Below are positions 1 through 8,987 of a stretch of 64,000 bases of DNA, in pieces; the first letter of the stretch is position 1, and every line of letters starts with the position of its first letter. The DNA lies in assembly GCF_011440395.1 (NCBI RefSeq), contig NZ_JAAOIX010000006.1, forward strand, positions 235,110-299,109. The letters run 5' to 3'. A program made the translations under genes and the position numbers. A model generated the notes under the pieces. It ran no database searches and was not told the origin of the DNA. It worked only from the letters and a program-made list of their open reading frames with translations. The stretch is from Pseudomaricurvus alcaniphilus. GTDB lineage: Bacteria; Pseudomonadota; Gammaproteobacteria; Pseudomonadales; Cellvibrionaceae.

Positions 1-119
1 CTGTACCAGCCGGGCAGGGCCGCCGACATCGACGCAGGTAAAAAGCTGGGCAGTGCGCAGAGCACGCCCAGCACAACGACCAGGCTGTAGACCACAGCCC
101 GGGACTTGAATGATTTCAT
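1..119 (-). CDS. secD: SecD-like protein translocase subunit, N-terminal fragment
   Basis: Only the first 39 codons are in the window, read leftwards from the ATG at 117-119. The peptide has a short basic start, one hydrophobic segment (about residues 9-27) and then an ALPGWY motif. This is the layout of the SecD N-terminus, where a single membrane helix precedes the large periplasmic domain. The conserved GLDLQGG motif of the family would lie just outside the window. SecD works with SecF, using the proton gradient to help draw secreted proteins out of SecYEG. The call rests on a short stretch recalled from the family, so another single-pass inner-membrane protein remains possible. Confidence 0.5.
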   Translation of the reverse strand, partial: MKSFKSRAVVYSLVVVLGVLCALPSFLPASMSAALPGWY

Positions 120-196
120 GGCTAATCCTCTGCCGCCCGTACCCGCAGCCAGGGAGCGGCTAATTGATCCTAAAATGTGTTTGTAGAGTTACAGGA

Positions 197-595
197 TCAG
201 GCGAGGGGTGGGGCGCGGGCCGGTGGCAGCCGGTAATGGCGCGCCAGCAGAGTTGCCGCTGTTGGCAGTGCCTGCAGTGGCGAAGTGGCGACCAGCGCGA
301 CGGGCAGCTGCGGCGCTGCGCCGAGCGCGTCTGGCGACGAAGGTTCGGAGGAATTATCGGCCCCGGGGTCTTGCTTTTGACCCGTCAACGCCGTGCGCAG
401 GTGGTCGTAACCGCTGGCGAGACTGAGTCGCTCGCCCAGGGTTTGAGCCTGTGGCGCTGCCCCACTGGTGTGGGCCGACGACAGGGTCACCCCGTTCAGC
501 ACCACGCACAGCAGTAGCGCAAGCAGCTGCTGCCACGGCGCAATGGAGGCGCGCTGTGGTGCGGGGCTTAGCGGTCGGCTGTGAGCAAGGGGCAT
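197..595 (-). CDS. hypothetical small protein with one hydrophobic segment
   Basis: This 132-residue ORF reads in the same direction as the secD-like gene, 77 bp upstream of it. It has a basic, proline-rich N-terminus, one hydrophobic stretch at about residues 20-37 that could be a signal anchor, and then a low-complexity Ala/Pro/Ser-rich tail. No motif is recognised. The ATG at 593-595 has no clear ribosome binding site. Its best support is open length and position in a possible secD transcript. It could equally be a chance ORF in GC-rich DNA. Confidence 0.35.
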   Translation of the reverse strand: MPLAHSRPLSPAPQRASIAPWQQLLALLLCVVLNGVTLSSAHTSGAAPQAQTLGERLSLASGYDHLRTALTGQKQDPGADNSSEPSSPDALGAAPQLPVALVATSPLQALPTAATLLARHYRLPPARAPPLA

Positions 596-636
596 AGGAA
601 CCGTTATTGGGCAATGTGTTACTGCAGGAATAAGAT

Positions 637-660
637 GGGTTCGAATCCGAACCGGCGCCA
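637..660 (+). other. tRNA 3'-end-like fragment
   Basis: A TTCGAAT T-loop-like sequence is followed by a GCGCCA end, spaced as in the 3' end of a tRNA gene. No matching 5' acceptor strand or anticodon arm lies in the preceding 75 bases, and the T-stem is imperfect. It is therefore not a working tRNA. Such 3' fragments are sometimes left at attachment sites of integrated elements, but chance similarity is quite possible. Confidence 0.2.
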
Positions 661-769
661 GTTTATAGCGTTTACCGGGTACAGGCCACGGATTTTTTGA
701 CCTGTTGGTTGGCTCAACAGAAGGTGCAGAAGTGCTAAATCCTGGATCGTACTTTACTGCTCAACCCTA

Positions 770-1945
770 TCACTCGATTGCCCACAAGCGTTTGTACAGC
801 TTGTACAGCAGCCACCAGAACAGCAGTGGCAAAACCAGGGTTTTCAATAACATCAGCGCCATCAACTCGATCATTGTGCCAATTTTGTCTTCCGCCGCTT
901 CCAGCGTGTTTTTCACATTGTCCGTTACCCGCTGTACAGCGCCCCCCAGCCCCACGTTCTTGTTGAACCAGTCCGAGATCGAACAGCTGCCGCCTTCAGC
1001 TTGGGTTTTGCGGCACTCAATTTCTTCGTTCAATGCGCTGCGCTGTTCTTCCAGGGATTCAATCCTGCTTAACCGTTGGTCGATGTCTTGTTGCAGGCTC
1101 GCCATTTTGCGTCGCGCACTGGCGATGGTTGGATTGTCGTCGCCAAAGACATTCAGTTTTTCCATCAGGCTGTATTTGTTGCGCTCTTGTTCGATGGATT
1201 CGGCATGGCCTTTTATTTGAGCGAGCCGTGCAGCAACCTCCGCGTTCAAGGCCAGAATGCGCGCGTTTATGGCATTGATTTCAGCCTGCAGTTGGTTGTT
1301 TTCCTCCTCGTTCAGGCGGTTTTTGTCCGCTTGTTTGATGGCGTCGGACGCCTGGCTAAGGTTGTCTTGCAAGCTTTGCAGTTGCCGTTGGTTGGCGCGG
1401 ACTTGCTCGGCGAGGAACAGGTTGTCCACCAGGGTATTGCCGAGGATGATAAAGACGATGGAGGCGCGCAGAATAAGCAGGCTGAAAAACACCTTTTTAC
1501 TCGTCTCTGAATACCGTTGCCATACAACCAGTGTGGCAACCGCGGCAGCGGCGGAAATGGTCAGCAAAATATTAAAGATGTTATTGCTGGTAATGTACAA
1601 GAGTATTTTTTGCAGTGCCAAAGAGCCCAGCGCGTAGGTCATGGCCGCTGAGAAGCGCTCGACAATATCGTTTAGCGGGTCGAGAATTTCAAAGGGTGAG
1701 GTGGTGGCAAAGACAATACTTATTTCGATTTCCTGCAACACGGAAATGGTGCCATTTAAAACCCGGGCAGTAGCGTAAATAATACCCGCCCCCAGCAGGG
1801 CGTCATCCACCATTTTTTCGGCTTGATGGTCCAGTACGCCGGACCAGAAGACAAATAAAGCGAGAATCACCAGTGCTACGAAACCGGCCTGACGTTGCTT
1901 GAGTGAAAACAGCCGGGCTTCGGCGGGGTGTTTGATCGCTGGCAT
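770..1945 (-). CDS. uncharacterised inner-membrane protein with long coiled coil
   Basis: The protein has 391 residues. A hydrophobic segment near the N-terminus (about 18-38) is followed by more hydrophobic segments up to about residue 190. A long charged heptad-like stretch (about 195-320, rich in Q, E, K, L and R) looks like a coiled coil, and a last hydrophobic segment lies near the C-terminus. A CRKTQ...GGSC pair of cysteines lies just after the coil. I chose the ATG at 1943-1945 because AGGAAA lies about nine bases before it; the upstream in-frame ATG at 1966 has no such site. I do not recognise the family. The layout suggests a membrane-anchored scaffold or sensor, but no function is claimed. 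Confidence 0.7.
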   Translation of the reverse strand: MPAIKHPAEARLFSLKQRQAGFVALVILALFVFWSGVLDHQAEKMVDDALLGAGIIYATARVLNGTISVLQEIEISIVFATTSPFEILDPLNDIVERFSAAMTYALGSLALQKILLYITSNNIFNILLTISAAAAVATLVVWQRYSETSKKVFFSLLILRASIVFIILGNTLVDNLFLAEQVRANQRQLQSLQDNLSQASDAIKQADKNRLNEEENNQLQAEINAINARILALNAEVAARLAQIKGHAESIEQERNKYSLMEKLNVFGDDNPTIASARRKMASLQQDIDQRLSRIESLEEQRSALNEEIECRKTQAEGGSCSISDWFNKNVGLGGAVQRVTDNVKNTLEAAEDKIGTMIELMALMLLKTLVLPLLFWWLLYKLYKRLWAIE

Positions 1946-2442
1946 GTCAGCTTTCCTGTCGGGCAATGAGATGAGTTTGGGGTAAGTGTGCTAAAGCGGT
2001 CGTTCACTTATTCTATCGCTATAACCTGGCGGAATAACGGGGTGGGGCTCTACCCCATGTTCCGGCCTGGGCATCAATATAACGGGTGTAGTTGATTCTA
2101 CAGGTTTTGGCTCTAGTCCAGTGGTCGTAGTCGGGCATTTCTGCGGCATGCGCTATAATCTGGCAATAAATCGACAACCGGCAGGGATGTAGACGGTGGA
2201 TTATTATGGCTATTTTCTTCCCTAACCTGTGGGTCGCAGTTGCGAGGGGGCGGTCTGGAGAACATTGCTCTTTATCGACATGATCCGGGCCATGCACAAG
2301 CTGCTGATTACCAGCTGCCGCAATGATTATCGTGCTGGGCAATTGCGCACTACCGCCAGGGCGCTGACGGGTTGATGTGACGGAAGTGCAGGCGCTATAG
2401 CCAGCTTCGCCCGGGGGCTACAGAGCACGTCACCTGACTAGG
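1946..2442. other. intergenic region without recognised gene
   Basis: About 500 bases separate the coiled-coil membrane protein gene from the SMR pump gene. One 107-codon leftward ORF (2019-2342) exists, but its product is His/Arg-rich, lacks domain-like character and has no convincing ribosome binding site. I see no clear terminator, repeat or RNA gene here. Confidence 0.5.
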
Positions 2443-2784
2443 TTAGCCTCCGCTGGCGTCTGTAATTTTAGAAAACAGATTGATTACGGCCACTCCAGCC
2501 ACGATCAGGCATATGCCCATAATGGCCGGCCAATCGAGTTTTTGCCCGAAAAATATATAACCTGCTAAGACTATCAGAGCGGTTCCGGCTCCAGCCCATA
2601 CGGCGTAGGCGATACCCACCGGAATGGCTTTTAAGGAGATCGAGAGAAAATAGAATGATATGACATAGGAGACAATAACCACCGCAGATGGGACCAGTCG
2701 AGTTAAGCCTTCAGAGCTCTTTAGAAAAGAAGTGCCGATGACCTCTGTAACAATTGCAATGGACAGATAGAACCAATGTGACAT
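2443..2784 (-). CDS. SMR family multidrug efflux protein (EmrE/QacE type)
   Basis: This 113-residue, four-helix protein is the usual size for the small multidrug resistance family, which exports cationic drugs or other small compounds in exchange for protons as a dimer in the inner membrane. Glu14, the family's essential proton and substrate site, is present in the first helix (AIVTEVIG). The YAVWAGAG motif with the conserved Trp of helix 3 is also visible. The start at 2784 has GGAG about seven bases upstream; a longer in-frame ORF reaches 2913 but overlaps the cytochrome gene. It lies 64 bp downstream of the cytochrome c gene on the same strand. The substrate cannot be inferred; guanidinium-exporting and drug-exporting members look alike at this level. 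Confidence 0.9.
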   Translation of the reverse strand: MSHWFYLSIAIVTEVIGTSFLKSSEGLTRLVPSAVVIVSYVISFYFLSISLKAIPVGIAYAVWAGAGTALIVLAGYIFFGQKLDWPAIMGICLIVAGVAVINLFSKITDASGG

Positions 2785-2848
2785 GTGAGTTTCTCCATCG
2801 TATGGCTGGCCCCACACGCCATACGGCTCCGGGTTCTGGCATTTTAGA

Positions 2849-3472
2849 TCAATGTTTGTTGCTATAGACGCCAAAGTGAATGTACATCTCCCGGGCCTTG
2901 CGGCCCTCGGCAACGTTAGCCGGAACCTGGTGTGACACCGGGTCCAGGCTGCGCAAGTAGGCGACGATAGCGCCGGCGTCAGCGTCCTTCAGCCGGGTGT
3001 AGGCGGGAAATGGCATAACCGCCAGGCCCCTGTTGCCGTGGCGGTCGACACCGTGGCGAATCATGTTCAGTAACTCGGTGTCACTCCATGCACCGATGCC
3101 GGTGTTAACGTCGGGAGTCAGGTTGGGCGCATATAATACGCCCGGGTTTTTTACCAGCAGGGGGTTGGAGTAGGCGATACCAACCCGGGAACCCGCCAGG
3201 CGGCGTGCGCTGTTGGGCATCCCGATAAGCGCGCCATCGGTATGGCAACTGCCACAGCCCAGTAATTCAACCAGGTATTTGCCTTGCTCGACCTGTGCCA
3301 CAGGGTACGCCGCCAAAACCTTGTTGCCGGGTGCCGGCGCCTCCATGATCGTGGTGGGCGTGTGCGCTTTGAAATCTGCCAGTGGGTCGGGTGGGGTGGC
3401 ACAGGATTGCAGTGCCAGAATGATTGCGGGGCACAAGAGTGGATGTAATAGTTTTATCTTTGTTTTCCACAT
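2849..3472 (-). CDS. c-type cytochrome lipoprotein
   Basis: The 207-residue protein has a basic start, a hydrophobic stretch and a lipobox-like LQSC with Cys24, so it is probably a lipoprotein facing the periplasm. A single haem-binding CGSCH motif is at residues 73-77. The later part carries the APNLTPD, TGIGAWSD and AVMPFPAY blocks seen in cytochrome subunits of periplasmic alcohol and aldehyde dehydrogenases; the Met near residue 153 is the likely second haem ligand. The ATG at 3470-3472 is chosen because GGAG lies nine bases before it. No dehydrogenase subunit is adjacent, so its electron donor is unknown. It may be co-transcribed with the SMR gene. Confidence 0.85.
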   Translation of the reverse strand: MWKTKIKLLHPLLCPAIILALQSCATPPDPLADFKAHTPTTIMEAPAPGNKVLAAYPVAQVEQGKYLVELLGCGSCHTDGALIGMPNSARRLAGSRVGIAYSNPLLVKNPGVLYAPNLTPDVNTGIGAWSDTELLNMIRHGVDRHGNRGLAVMPFPAYTRLKDADAGAIVAYLRSLDPVSHQVPANVAEGRKAREMYIHFGVYSNKH

Positions 3473-3835
3473 CCGCGTGCACTCCATTATCTTTGAGTAA
3501 CTCAATGATAATGATATCACTGGCTACTCTATACAAGTTGATTGACATCAAGAGGCGGTGCTGAATCCGGCTGCAGTGACAGCCACAGAGCCAATAGCCA
3601 GCGTCAAGCCGCGCTTTGTATTAGTCTGTTTATAATAAACCGTCCTAAACAGCTTGTTCTTTACTAACTTTTTGATCCTTGCCCTGGCACACTTTGGCAG
3701 TGTGGAGGTGGTATAGTGAAATCAGCCCCAAACTTTGAACAGTGACATAATAATCAAGGTGGGCATTATCAAGGAAGGACTGCAAGAACTGTGGATTGAC
3801 GTGATATTAACCGCGGAGATTCAGGTGGTTGTCCT
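3473..3835. other. divergent intergenic region
   Basis: This region separates the leftward cytochrome gene from the rightward TPR gene and must hold both promoters. Apart from the possible Fur-like box I see only short imperfect repeats just before 3836 (variants of GTTGTCCTATG). No gene-sized ORF is convincing. Confidence 0.4.
3507..3518. promoter_or_regulatory. possible Fur-like box upstream of the cytochrome gene
   Basis: GATAATGATATC matches the first ten positions of the GATAAT-repeat Fur consensus and lies about 35 bp before the cytochrome start codon. Only about half of the 19-base site matches, so this is a weak call. Confidence 0.25.
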
Positions 3836-5026
3836 ATGTACAGTTGTTCTATGTTCAGTTGCCCTACGTGGAATAGCCAGCAACTTAAAAGTATAGCTAT
3901 TGCTGTCATCTTTCTTCTTGGCACGCTGCCAGCGCAGTCGGGTTTTGCCAAGGGGTTGGAGTCTGTCCCGAAGCAACTGCCGGTAGAGCCCCGGTTGGTC
4001 GACCCTCGGCAGATCGAGGATGTCGCACTGCTGGAGTTGGATCAAAACACCAAAGCCATCCTCGACAAGGCTCTGGGGCATGTCAAAGGTACTGAGACGC
4101 TGGCCAGGAGCCTGCACCTGTTTCTGTTTGGCAAGGGCTTTTACGATATCCGCTACAATTTTGCCGTCACCGGTTCAGCGCAACAGACATTCGATGCCGG
4201 TTACGGCAATTGCCTGTCCCTGGCCAGTCTCTATGTGGCATCTGCCCGTCACCTCGGGCTCGACGCACGCTTCCAAAGTGTTGAAGTGCCGCCGCAATGG
4301 TCGGACCTGGATGATTTTTATATGGTGGCGGGTCACCTCAATGTGATCGTCTGGCTGGGCCGCGGGCATGACAAATTGATTGTCGAATTCAGCAACGTTT
4401 ATTCCGCTGCAAAAACCAGCCAGATGAAATCCGAAATCATTGCGGATGAGCGAGTTTTGGCAGAGTTTTACAGTAACCTGGCGATCGACAAGCTGCAGCA
4501 GCAGGCACTCGCGGAGGCCCGGGCTTACCTGCTGAAAGCCATCGACACCTACCCAAAAATTGATTTTGTCTGGTCGAACCTGGGTGTTGTCAACAAGAGG
4601 CTTGGCGATTTTGCTGCGGCCGAACAAGCCTACAAAACTGCATTGAAAGTCAATCGCAAACACATGTCCAGCCTGAACAATTTGTACGCGCTGTATTTAC
4701 ACCAGCAGCGTGACAAGGAAGCCGAAAAACTGGCCAAACGGGTCGAGCGTTACAGCCGCAAAAACCCTTACAACCTGGCCCGGTTGGCGCGGCTGGATAT
4801 CGACAACGGCAACCTGGACCACGCCATCGGGTTGTACAAAAAAGCCATCAAAATAAAGGCAGATGAAGTGGATTTTTACCTGCAGTTGGCATCCCTGTAT
4901 TACTCGCTGGGGGATTATGCCCGCAGCAGCGAGCAACTGCATCGGGCCACGGAGTTGGCCACCAATGCCGAGGAGTTGGCCCGCTATCAGGGCAAACTGG
5001 ATTTCGTGCAGCAGGCCAGTTTGTAA
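3836..5026 (+). CDS. exported transglutaminase-like protein with TPR repeats
   Basis: The 396-residue protein has an N-terminal hydrophobic segment (about 18-36) ending in a signal-peptidase-like site. A transglutaminase-like cysteine-protease fold follows: Cys126 in the GNCLSLASLYVA block and His167 in GHLNVIV are spaced as a Cys/His pair. From about residue 210 there are four to five TPR units (for example VWSNLGVVNKRLGDFAAAEQ), which bind partner proteins. The ATG at 3836 has AGGTGG about eight bases upstream. Family members are uncharacterised exported proteins of gammaproteobacteria. The gene is isolated between divergent and convergent neighbours, so context gives no role. Confidence 0.8.
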   Translation: MYSCSMFSCPTWNSQQLKSIAIAVIFLLGTLPAQSGFAKGLESVPKQLPVEPRLVDPRQIEDVALLELDQNTKAILDKALGHVKGTETLARSLHLFLFGKGFYDIRYNFAVTGSAQQTFDAGYGNCLSLASLYVASARHLGLDARFQSVEVPPQWSDLDDFYMVAGHLNVIVWLGRGHDKLIVEFSNVYSAAKTSQMKSEIIADERVLAEFYSNLAIDKLQQQALAEARAYLLKAIDTYPKIDFVWSNLGVVNKRLGDFAAAEQAYKTALKVNRKHMSSLNNLYALYLHQQRDKEAEKLAKRVERYSRKNPYNLARLARLDIDNGNLDHAIGLYKKAIKIKADEVDFYLQLASLYYSLGDYARSSEQLHRATELATNAEELARYQGKLDFVQQASL

Positions 5027-5075
5027 TGCACATCCGTTGTAGTGCTCACCGGGCCAGTTTGTAACCCTCGCCGTT

Positions 5076-5810
5076 TTAGTGCGCCCCGGCTTTGTATTTG
5101 AAGAACCGGCTAATCCAGTGCGCTATGCGTTCACCCTCGTTAACCGAGTCGTTACCCTCGAGCTGCTCCAGTGCAGCGTCGGCCAGGGCTTCAGGTATTA
5201 CTGAGCGGCGACGCAAGGCAACCAGGGCCTTTTCATAGCTGTCGGAAAACTCCGGATGTGCCTGCAGCGAGATGGCCCAATTGCCGTAGGCGAGGCCCGC
5301 GTAGCGGCAGAAACTGGATGAGGCGATGGTCCTGCTGCCGGGTGGTGCTACCACAACCTGGTCCTGGTGCATGGCGTTGAGGGAGAAGTGTGTCGCCTGG
5401 AAGTCTGCAAGCATGGCGGGATCGTCAATGGTGTATTGCTGGGGGCCGACGGACCAGCCCTGGGCAAATTTTTCCACCTTGCCACCCATGGCGGCGGCGA
5501 GGATTTGATGACCAAAGCAAATCCCCACCACTTTCTTTTCCGCACTCTGGCACTGCTGCAGAAACTCTTGTAAGCGCAACATCCAGGGCAGGTTTTCATA
5601 GACGCCGTGTTTGGAGCCGGTAATTAACCAGCCGTCACAGGCGTCGATTGAATCGGGAAAGCGGTTTTCCCGCACCGGGTAGATGATAAAGTTCAGGCTG
5701 GAATCTGCGCCGCCCAGCAGGTCGACGAACATAGCGCCGTAGCCGCTGTACTGGTTGATCAATTCTGCTGGGGGAGTGCCGGTTTCCAGAATGCCAATGG
5801 TTAATGTCAC
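5076..5810 (-). CDS. class I glutamine amidotransferase-like hydrolase
   Basis: The 244-residue protein has the class I glutamine amidotransferase fold. The nucleophile elbow is GICFGHQILA with Cys98, and the QAHPEF block carries the catalytic His, with a Glu two residues later. It resembles free-standing GMP-synthase-like amidotransferases. In this setting, next to a class III aminotransferase, an aldehyde dehydrogenase and a GlnA-like synthetase, it probably removes the glutamyl group from gamma-glutamylated polyamine products, the job of PuuD/SpuA. True PuuD belongs to a different subgroup (peptidase C26), so this is inference. Translation appears to start at GTG (5808-5810), with no strong ribosome binding site. 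It lies 112 bp downstream of the aminotransferase gene. Confidence 0.8.
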   Translation of the reverse strand: MTLTIGILETGTPPAELINQYSGYGAMFVDLLGGADSSLNFIIYPVRENRFPDSIDACDGWLITGSKHGVYENLPWMLRLQEFLQQCQSAEKKVVGICFGHQILAAAMGGKVEKFAQGWSVGPQQYTIDDPAMLADFQATHFSLNAMHQDQVVVAPPGSRTIASSSFCRYAGLAYGNWAISLQAHPEFSDSYEKALVALRRRSVIPEALADAALEQLEGNDSVNEGERIAHWISRFFKYKAGAH

Positions 5811-5922
5811 TGTGGTTAATCCTGTCTGTTTAGTGAGTGTCTTGCCGGAAAAACACCAAATTTCATACCATCGTCCTCCTGGAGCCGGGCGTTAACCTCG
5901 ATTGGCTGGTCTATTAATCCAG

Positions 5923-7320
5923 CTATTGCTCCAGCATTTGCGCCAGAATCTTGCCGGCCTCATCGAGCCCCTTAAGCGCCTTCTCAACCAGTTCGTCAAC
6001 TTGCGCCCTGCTGATAATTAACGGCGGGGCCGAGATCATGGTGTCGCCGACGGCGCGCATCACCAGGCCGTGGCGAGTAACTGCATCGCGGACGATATTG
6101 CCGGCGTTAATGCCCTTGGGAAATCGCTGCCGGGTCGCCTTGTCCATAACGATTTCGATTGCGCCCAACATACCCAGCACCCGGGCTTCCCCCACCAGCG
6201 GGTGGGCGCCAAGGGTCAGGAAGCGCTGCTTGAACCAGGGGCCAATATCGTCGCGGACCCGCGCGAGAATGTTGTCCCGCTGAAACAGTTCGATGGTTTT
6301 TAGCGCCGCGGCACAGGCGGCGGGATGACCGTTGAAGGTGTAGCCGTGGGCAAACTCAGCTTCGTCGGCCAGCAGCACTTTGGCCACCTTGTCGGACACC
6401 AGCACGCCACCCAATTGCTGGTAGCCATTGGTGACCGCTTTGGCAAAGGTGATCAGGTCCGGCTGGATATTGTAGTACTCGCTGGCGAACCAGTGACCGG
6501 TGCGACCGAAGCCGGTAATCACTTCGTCGGCGATCAATAGCACATCGTACTGTTTGCATATATCTGCCACCAGCGTCCAGTAATTGGGTGGCGGTATGCG
6601 CACGCCACCGGCACCCATAATCGGCTCGCCAATCATGGCTGCGACATTCTCGGCACCCAGCTCGAGAATCTTCTCTTCCACCGACCGGGCCGCACGGCGA
6701 CCGAACTCTTCTTCACTCTCGCCGGGCAGGCCCTCACCAAATTGATAGGGTTGCATGACGTGTTCAACGTAGGGAAGCGTATCGAACTGATCGTGCATAA
6801 ACGCCATGCCGCCAAGGCTGGCCGAGGCAATGCTGCTGCCGTGATAGGCATTTTCCCGGGCGATAAAGTAGCGTTTTGTGGTCTTGCCCTGGATATCCCA
6901 GTAGCGGCGCACCAGGCGGATATTGGTGTCATTGGCTTCAGAGCCTGAGCCGGCAAAAAAGACATTGCTGATATGGGGCGGCGCAATCTCAACCAGGCGC
7001 CTGGCAGTTTCTATGGCCGTGGTATGGGCACACTGGAAAAAATTGTTGTAAAACGGCAGGTACTCTAGCTGCTGGTTAATCGCGGCACTGATTTCCGGGG
7101 TTGAATATCCCAGGTTACAGCACCAGAGCCCGGACATGCTGTCCAGCAGCTTGTCGCCATCGTTGGTGTAAACATAGATATCTTCCGCACGATCGATAAT
7201 ACGAGCACCGGCCTTGCGTATTTCACCGTGTTTGGTAAAGGGGTGCAGGAATACCGCACTATCCAGTTCTTGCCACTCGGTGGTGCTGCGGCTGGGCAAA
7301 AAGTCCGGTGTTTTTTTCAT
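5923..7320 (-). CDS. spuC: class III aminotransferase, polyamine type (SpuC-like)
   Basis: This 465-residue protein is a typical omega-aminotransferase that transfers an amino group from a diamine or omega-amino acid, usually to pyruvate, using pyridoxal phosphate. Lys294 in the TFAKAVTNGYQQLGG block is the expected cofactor lysine. Upstream are the SGLWCCNLGY substrate-site segment, the FAGSGSEAND phosphate-binding turn and the IADEVITGFGRTG block with the Asp that contacts the cofactor nitrogen. It begins ten bases after the aldehyde dehydrogenase gene ends, so the two form one transcript. Putrescine-pyruvate aminotransferase fits the neighbourhood best; a beta-alanine or GABA enzyme would look similar. 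Confidence 0.85.
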   Translation of the reverse strand: MKKTPDFLPSRSTTEWQELDSAVFLHPFTKHGEIRKAGARIIDRAEDIYVYTNDGDKLLDSMSGLWCCNLGYSTPEISAAINQQLEYLPFYNNFFQCAHTTAIETARRLVEIAPPHISNVFFAGSGSEANDTNIRLVRRYWDIQGKTTKRYFIARENAYHGSSIASASLGGMAFMHDQFDTLPYVEHVMQPYQFGEGLPGESEEEFGRRAARSVEEKILELGAENVAAMIGEPIMGAGGVRIPPPNYWTLVADICKQYDVLLIADEVITGFGRTGHWFASEYYNIQPDLITFAKAVTNGYQQLGGVLVSDKVAKVLLADEAEFAHGYTFNGHPAACAAALKTIELFQRDNILARVRDDIGPWFKQRFLTLGAHPLVGEARVLGMLGAIEIVMDKATRQRFPKGINAGNIVRDAVTRHGLVMRAVGDTMISAPPLIISRAQVDELVEKALKGLDEAGKILAQMLEQ

Positions 7321-7330
7321 GGTTTGCTAC

Positions 7331-8752
7331 TCAAGAGATAACCGCTTTGATTTCACAGTATTCGTGCAAACCTTCGTCACCCCACTCGCGGCCGTTGCCG
7401 GATTGCTTGTAGCCGCCAAAGGGGGCTTCGCCATTAAAGCTGCCGCCCTGGATAAAGCACTGGCCGGCCTTGATCTGTTTGGCAATCGCCAGTGCAGCGT
7501 CCTCGGTGGCGGCGAACACATTGGAAGACAGGCCGTAGCGACAGTGGTTGGCCATGGCGATCGCCTGGTCCAGGTCATCGTAGGCGATGATGCACAGAAC
7601 CGGACCAAAAATTTCTTCCTGGGCGATGCTCATGTCATTGCGGACATCGGCAAACAGGGTGGGGGCTACATAGGCGCCGTGTTCCACTCCGGCTGGCATT
7701 TCCAGGCCGCCAGTCAGCAGTCGCGCACCTTCGGCGACACCTGTGCGAATATAGTCCAGAACCGTCTGGCGCTGGCGTTCAGAGCTCATGGGGCCGACTT
7801 TGGTTTTGGGGTCCGTAGGGGCTCCGACGGGCCATGCGGCACAAGCATTCCGGGCGATGTCCAACGCTTCTTCGTAGCGGCTGCGGGCAACAAACAGACG
7901 GGTAGGGGCATTACAGCTCTGGCCGCTATTGATCATCACCTTGTTGACGCAATCTTTGACTGCAGCCCGTTGGTCGGCGTCTTCGGTAACGATATAGGGT
8001 GATTTGCCGCCCAGCTCCAGGGTCACCCGCTTGACCGTTGGTGCTGCGTATTGGGACACCATTACCCCGGCTCGAGTTGAGCCGGTAAACGACACCATGT
8101 CCACCTCCGGGTGACTGCACAGTGTTGGGCCGAGGCTGGCCCCCTCGCCGAGCAGCAGGTTAAAGACGCCGGCGGGCAAGCCCACTTTATGGATAATCTC
8201 CGCCATAATCAGGTCTTGCAATGGCGTCTGCTCCGCCGGCTTGCACACCACGGTGCAGCCGGCGGCCAGGGCTGGCGCCAGCTTGCCGGTGAGCTGGCTG
8301 AGGGGATAATTCCACGGGTTGATCAGGGTGCACACACCCACCGGTTCTTTCAGCACCTTGAAGCCATTGCGCTGCTCTACCGCCTCCATCTGCAAGGCGC
8401 GCTCGGCAAAGCTGCGAAATGCAGCGGAATTACCGGACACCTGCAACCAGGGCACCACCTTTCTGGGGCAGCCCATGGTCAGGCTGAGCGCCGCGGCAAA
8501 GTCGGCAGCGCGATTATCCATCTCCTCGGCGATGGCCATAAGGTAGTCACGGCGCTCGCGCGCCGGGGTTTGCGACCAGGTCGGGAAGGCTGCCCGGGCA
8601 GCGCTGATGGCGCTCTCTGCATCGGCAGTATTGGCCAACGGGATGCGCACTGCCACCTCGGCGGTGGCCGGGTTAATGACATCGAAGGTGGCGTTGCTGA
8701 GGGGCTTTACCCAGCGCCCGTTGATGTAGAAGTGCTCATAGTCTGTGTTCAT
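7331..8752 (-). CDS. aldehyde dehydrogenase, probably aminoaldehyde-oxidising
   Basis: The 473-residue protein is an NAD(P)-dependent aldehyde dehydrogenase. INPWNYPL forms part of the cofactor pocket, TLELGGKSP carries the general-base Glu, Cys280 in SGQSCNAP is the nucleophile, and the EEIFGPVL block is intact. It is first in a leftward transcript with the aminotransferase. Together with the divergent GlnA-like gene this suggests oxidation of gamma-aminobutyraldehyde or its glutamylated form (PuuC/KauB role). The exact substrate is inferred from neighbours only. Confidence 0.85.
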   Translation of the reverse strand: MNTDYEHFYINGRWVKPLSNATFDVINPATAEVAVRIPLANTADAESAISAARAAFPTWSQTPARERRDYLMAIAEEMDNRAADFAAALSLTMGCPRKVVPWLQVSGNSAAFRSFAERALQMEAVEQRNGFKVLKEPVGVCTLINPWNYPLSQLTGKLAPALAAGCTVVCKPAEQTPLQDLIMAEIIHKVGLPAGVFNLLLGEGASLGPTLCSHPEVDMVSFTGSTRAGVMVSQYAAPTVKRVTLELGGKSPYIVTEDADQRAAVKDCVNKVMINSGQSCNAPTRLFVARSRYEEALDIARNACAAWPVGAPTDPKTKVGPMSSERQRQTVLDYIRTGVAEGARLLTGGLEMPAGVEHGAYVAPTLFADVRNDMSIAQEEIFGPVLCIIAYDDLDQAIAMANHCRYGLSSNVFAATEDAALAIAKQIKAGQCFIQGGSFNGEAPFGGYKQSGNGREWGDEGLHEYCEIKAVIS

Positions 8753-8987
8753 AATAAATCCGCAAACAGGCTTGATGACTGTTAATTTAGTATAGTGTCA
8801 AGCCTGCCAGTTCCCTATAGCCCGGATCGGGTATTTCAGAGGTTTCAGCAAAAATCGCGTGGTTAGCCGGCATCCACCCTTACGGCCGGGTATGGCAGTG
8901 TGAAAACGGCTGTTGTGACTTGCTGTGGCGAGCAGTAGTGTAGAGCTTTGGGTAATCAGCCGGCACCGGCTAAACAGGAAAAACTAT
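8753..8987. promoter_or_regulatory. divergent promoter region of the polyamine genes
   Basis: The 235-bp space between the leftward aldehyde dehydrogenase gene and the rightward synthetase gene must hold both promoters. No operator palindrome stands out. Confidence 0.45.

Noticed and set aside
637..660. Complete tRNA gene
   Set aside because: Only a T-loop and CCA-like end are present; no acceptor or anticodon arm can be built upstream.
2019..2342. 107-codon leftward ORF
   Set aside because: No ribosome binding site, no domain-like pattern and biased composition.
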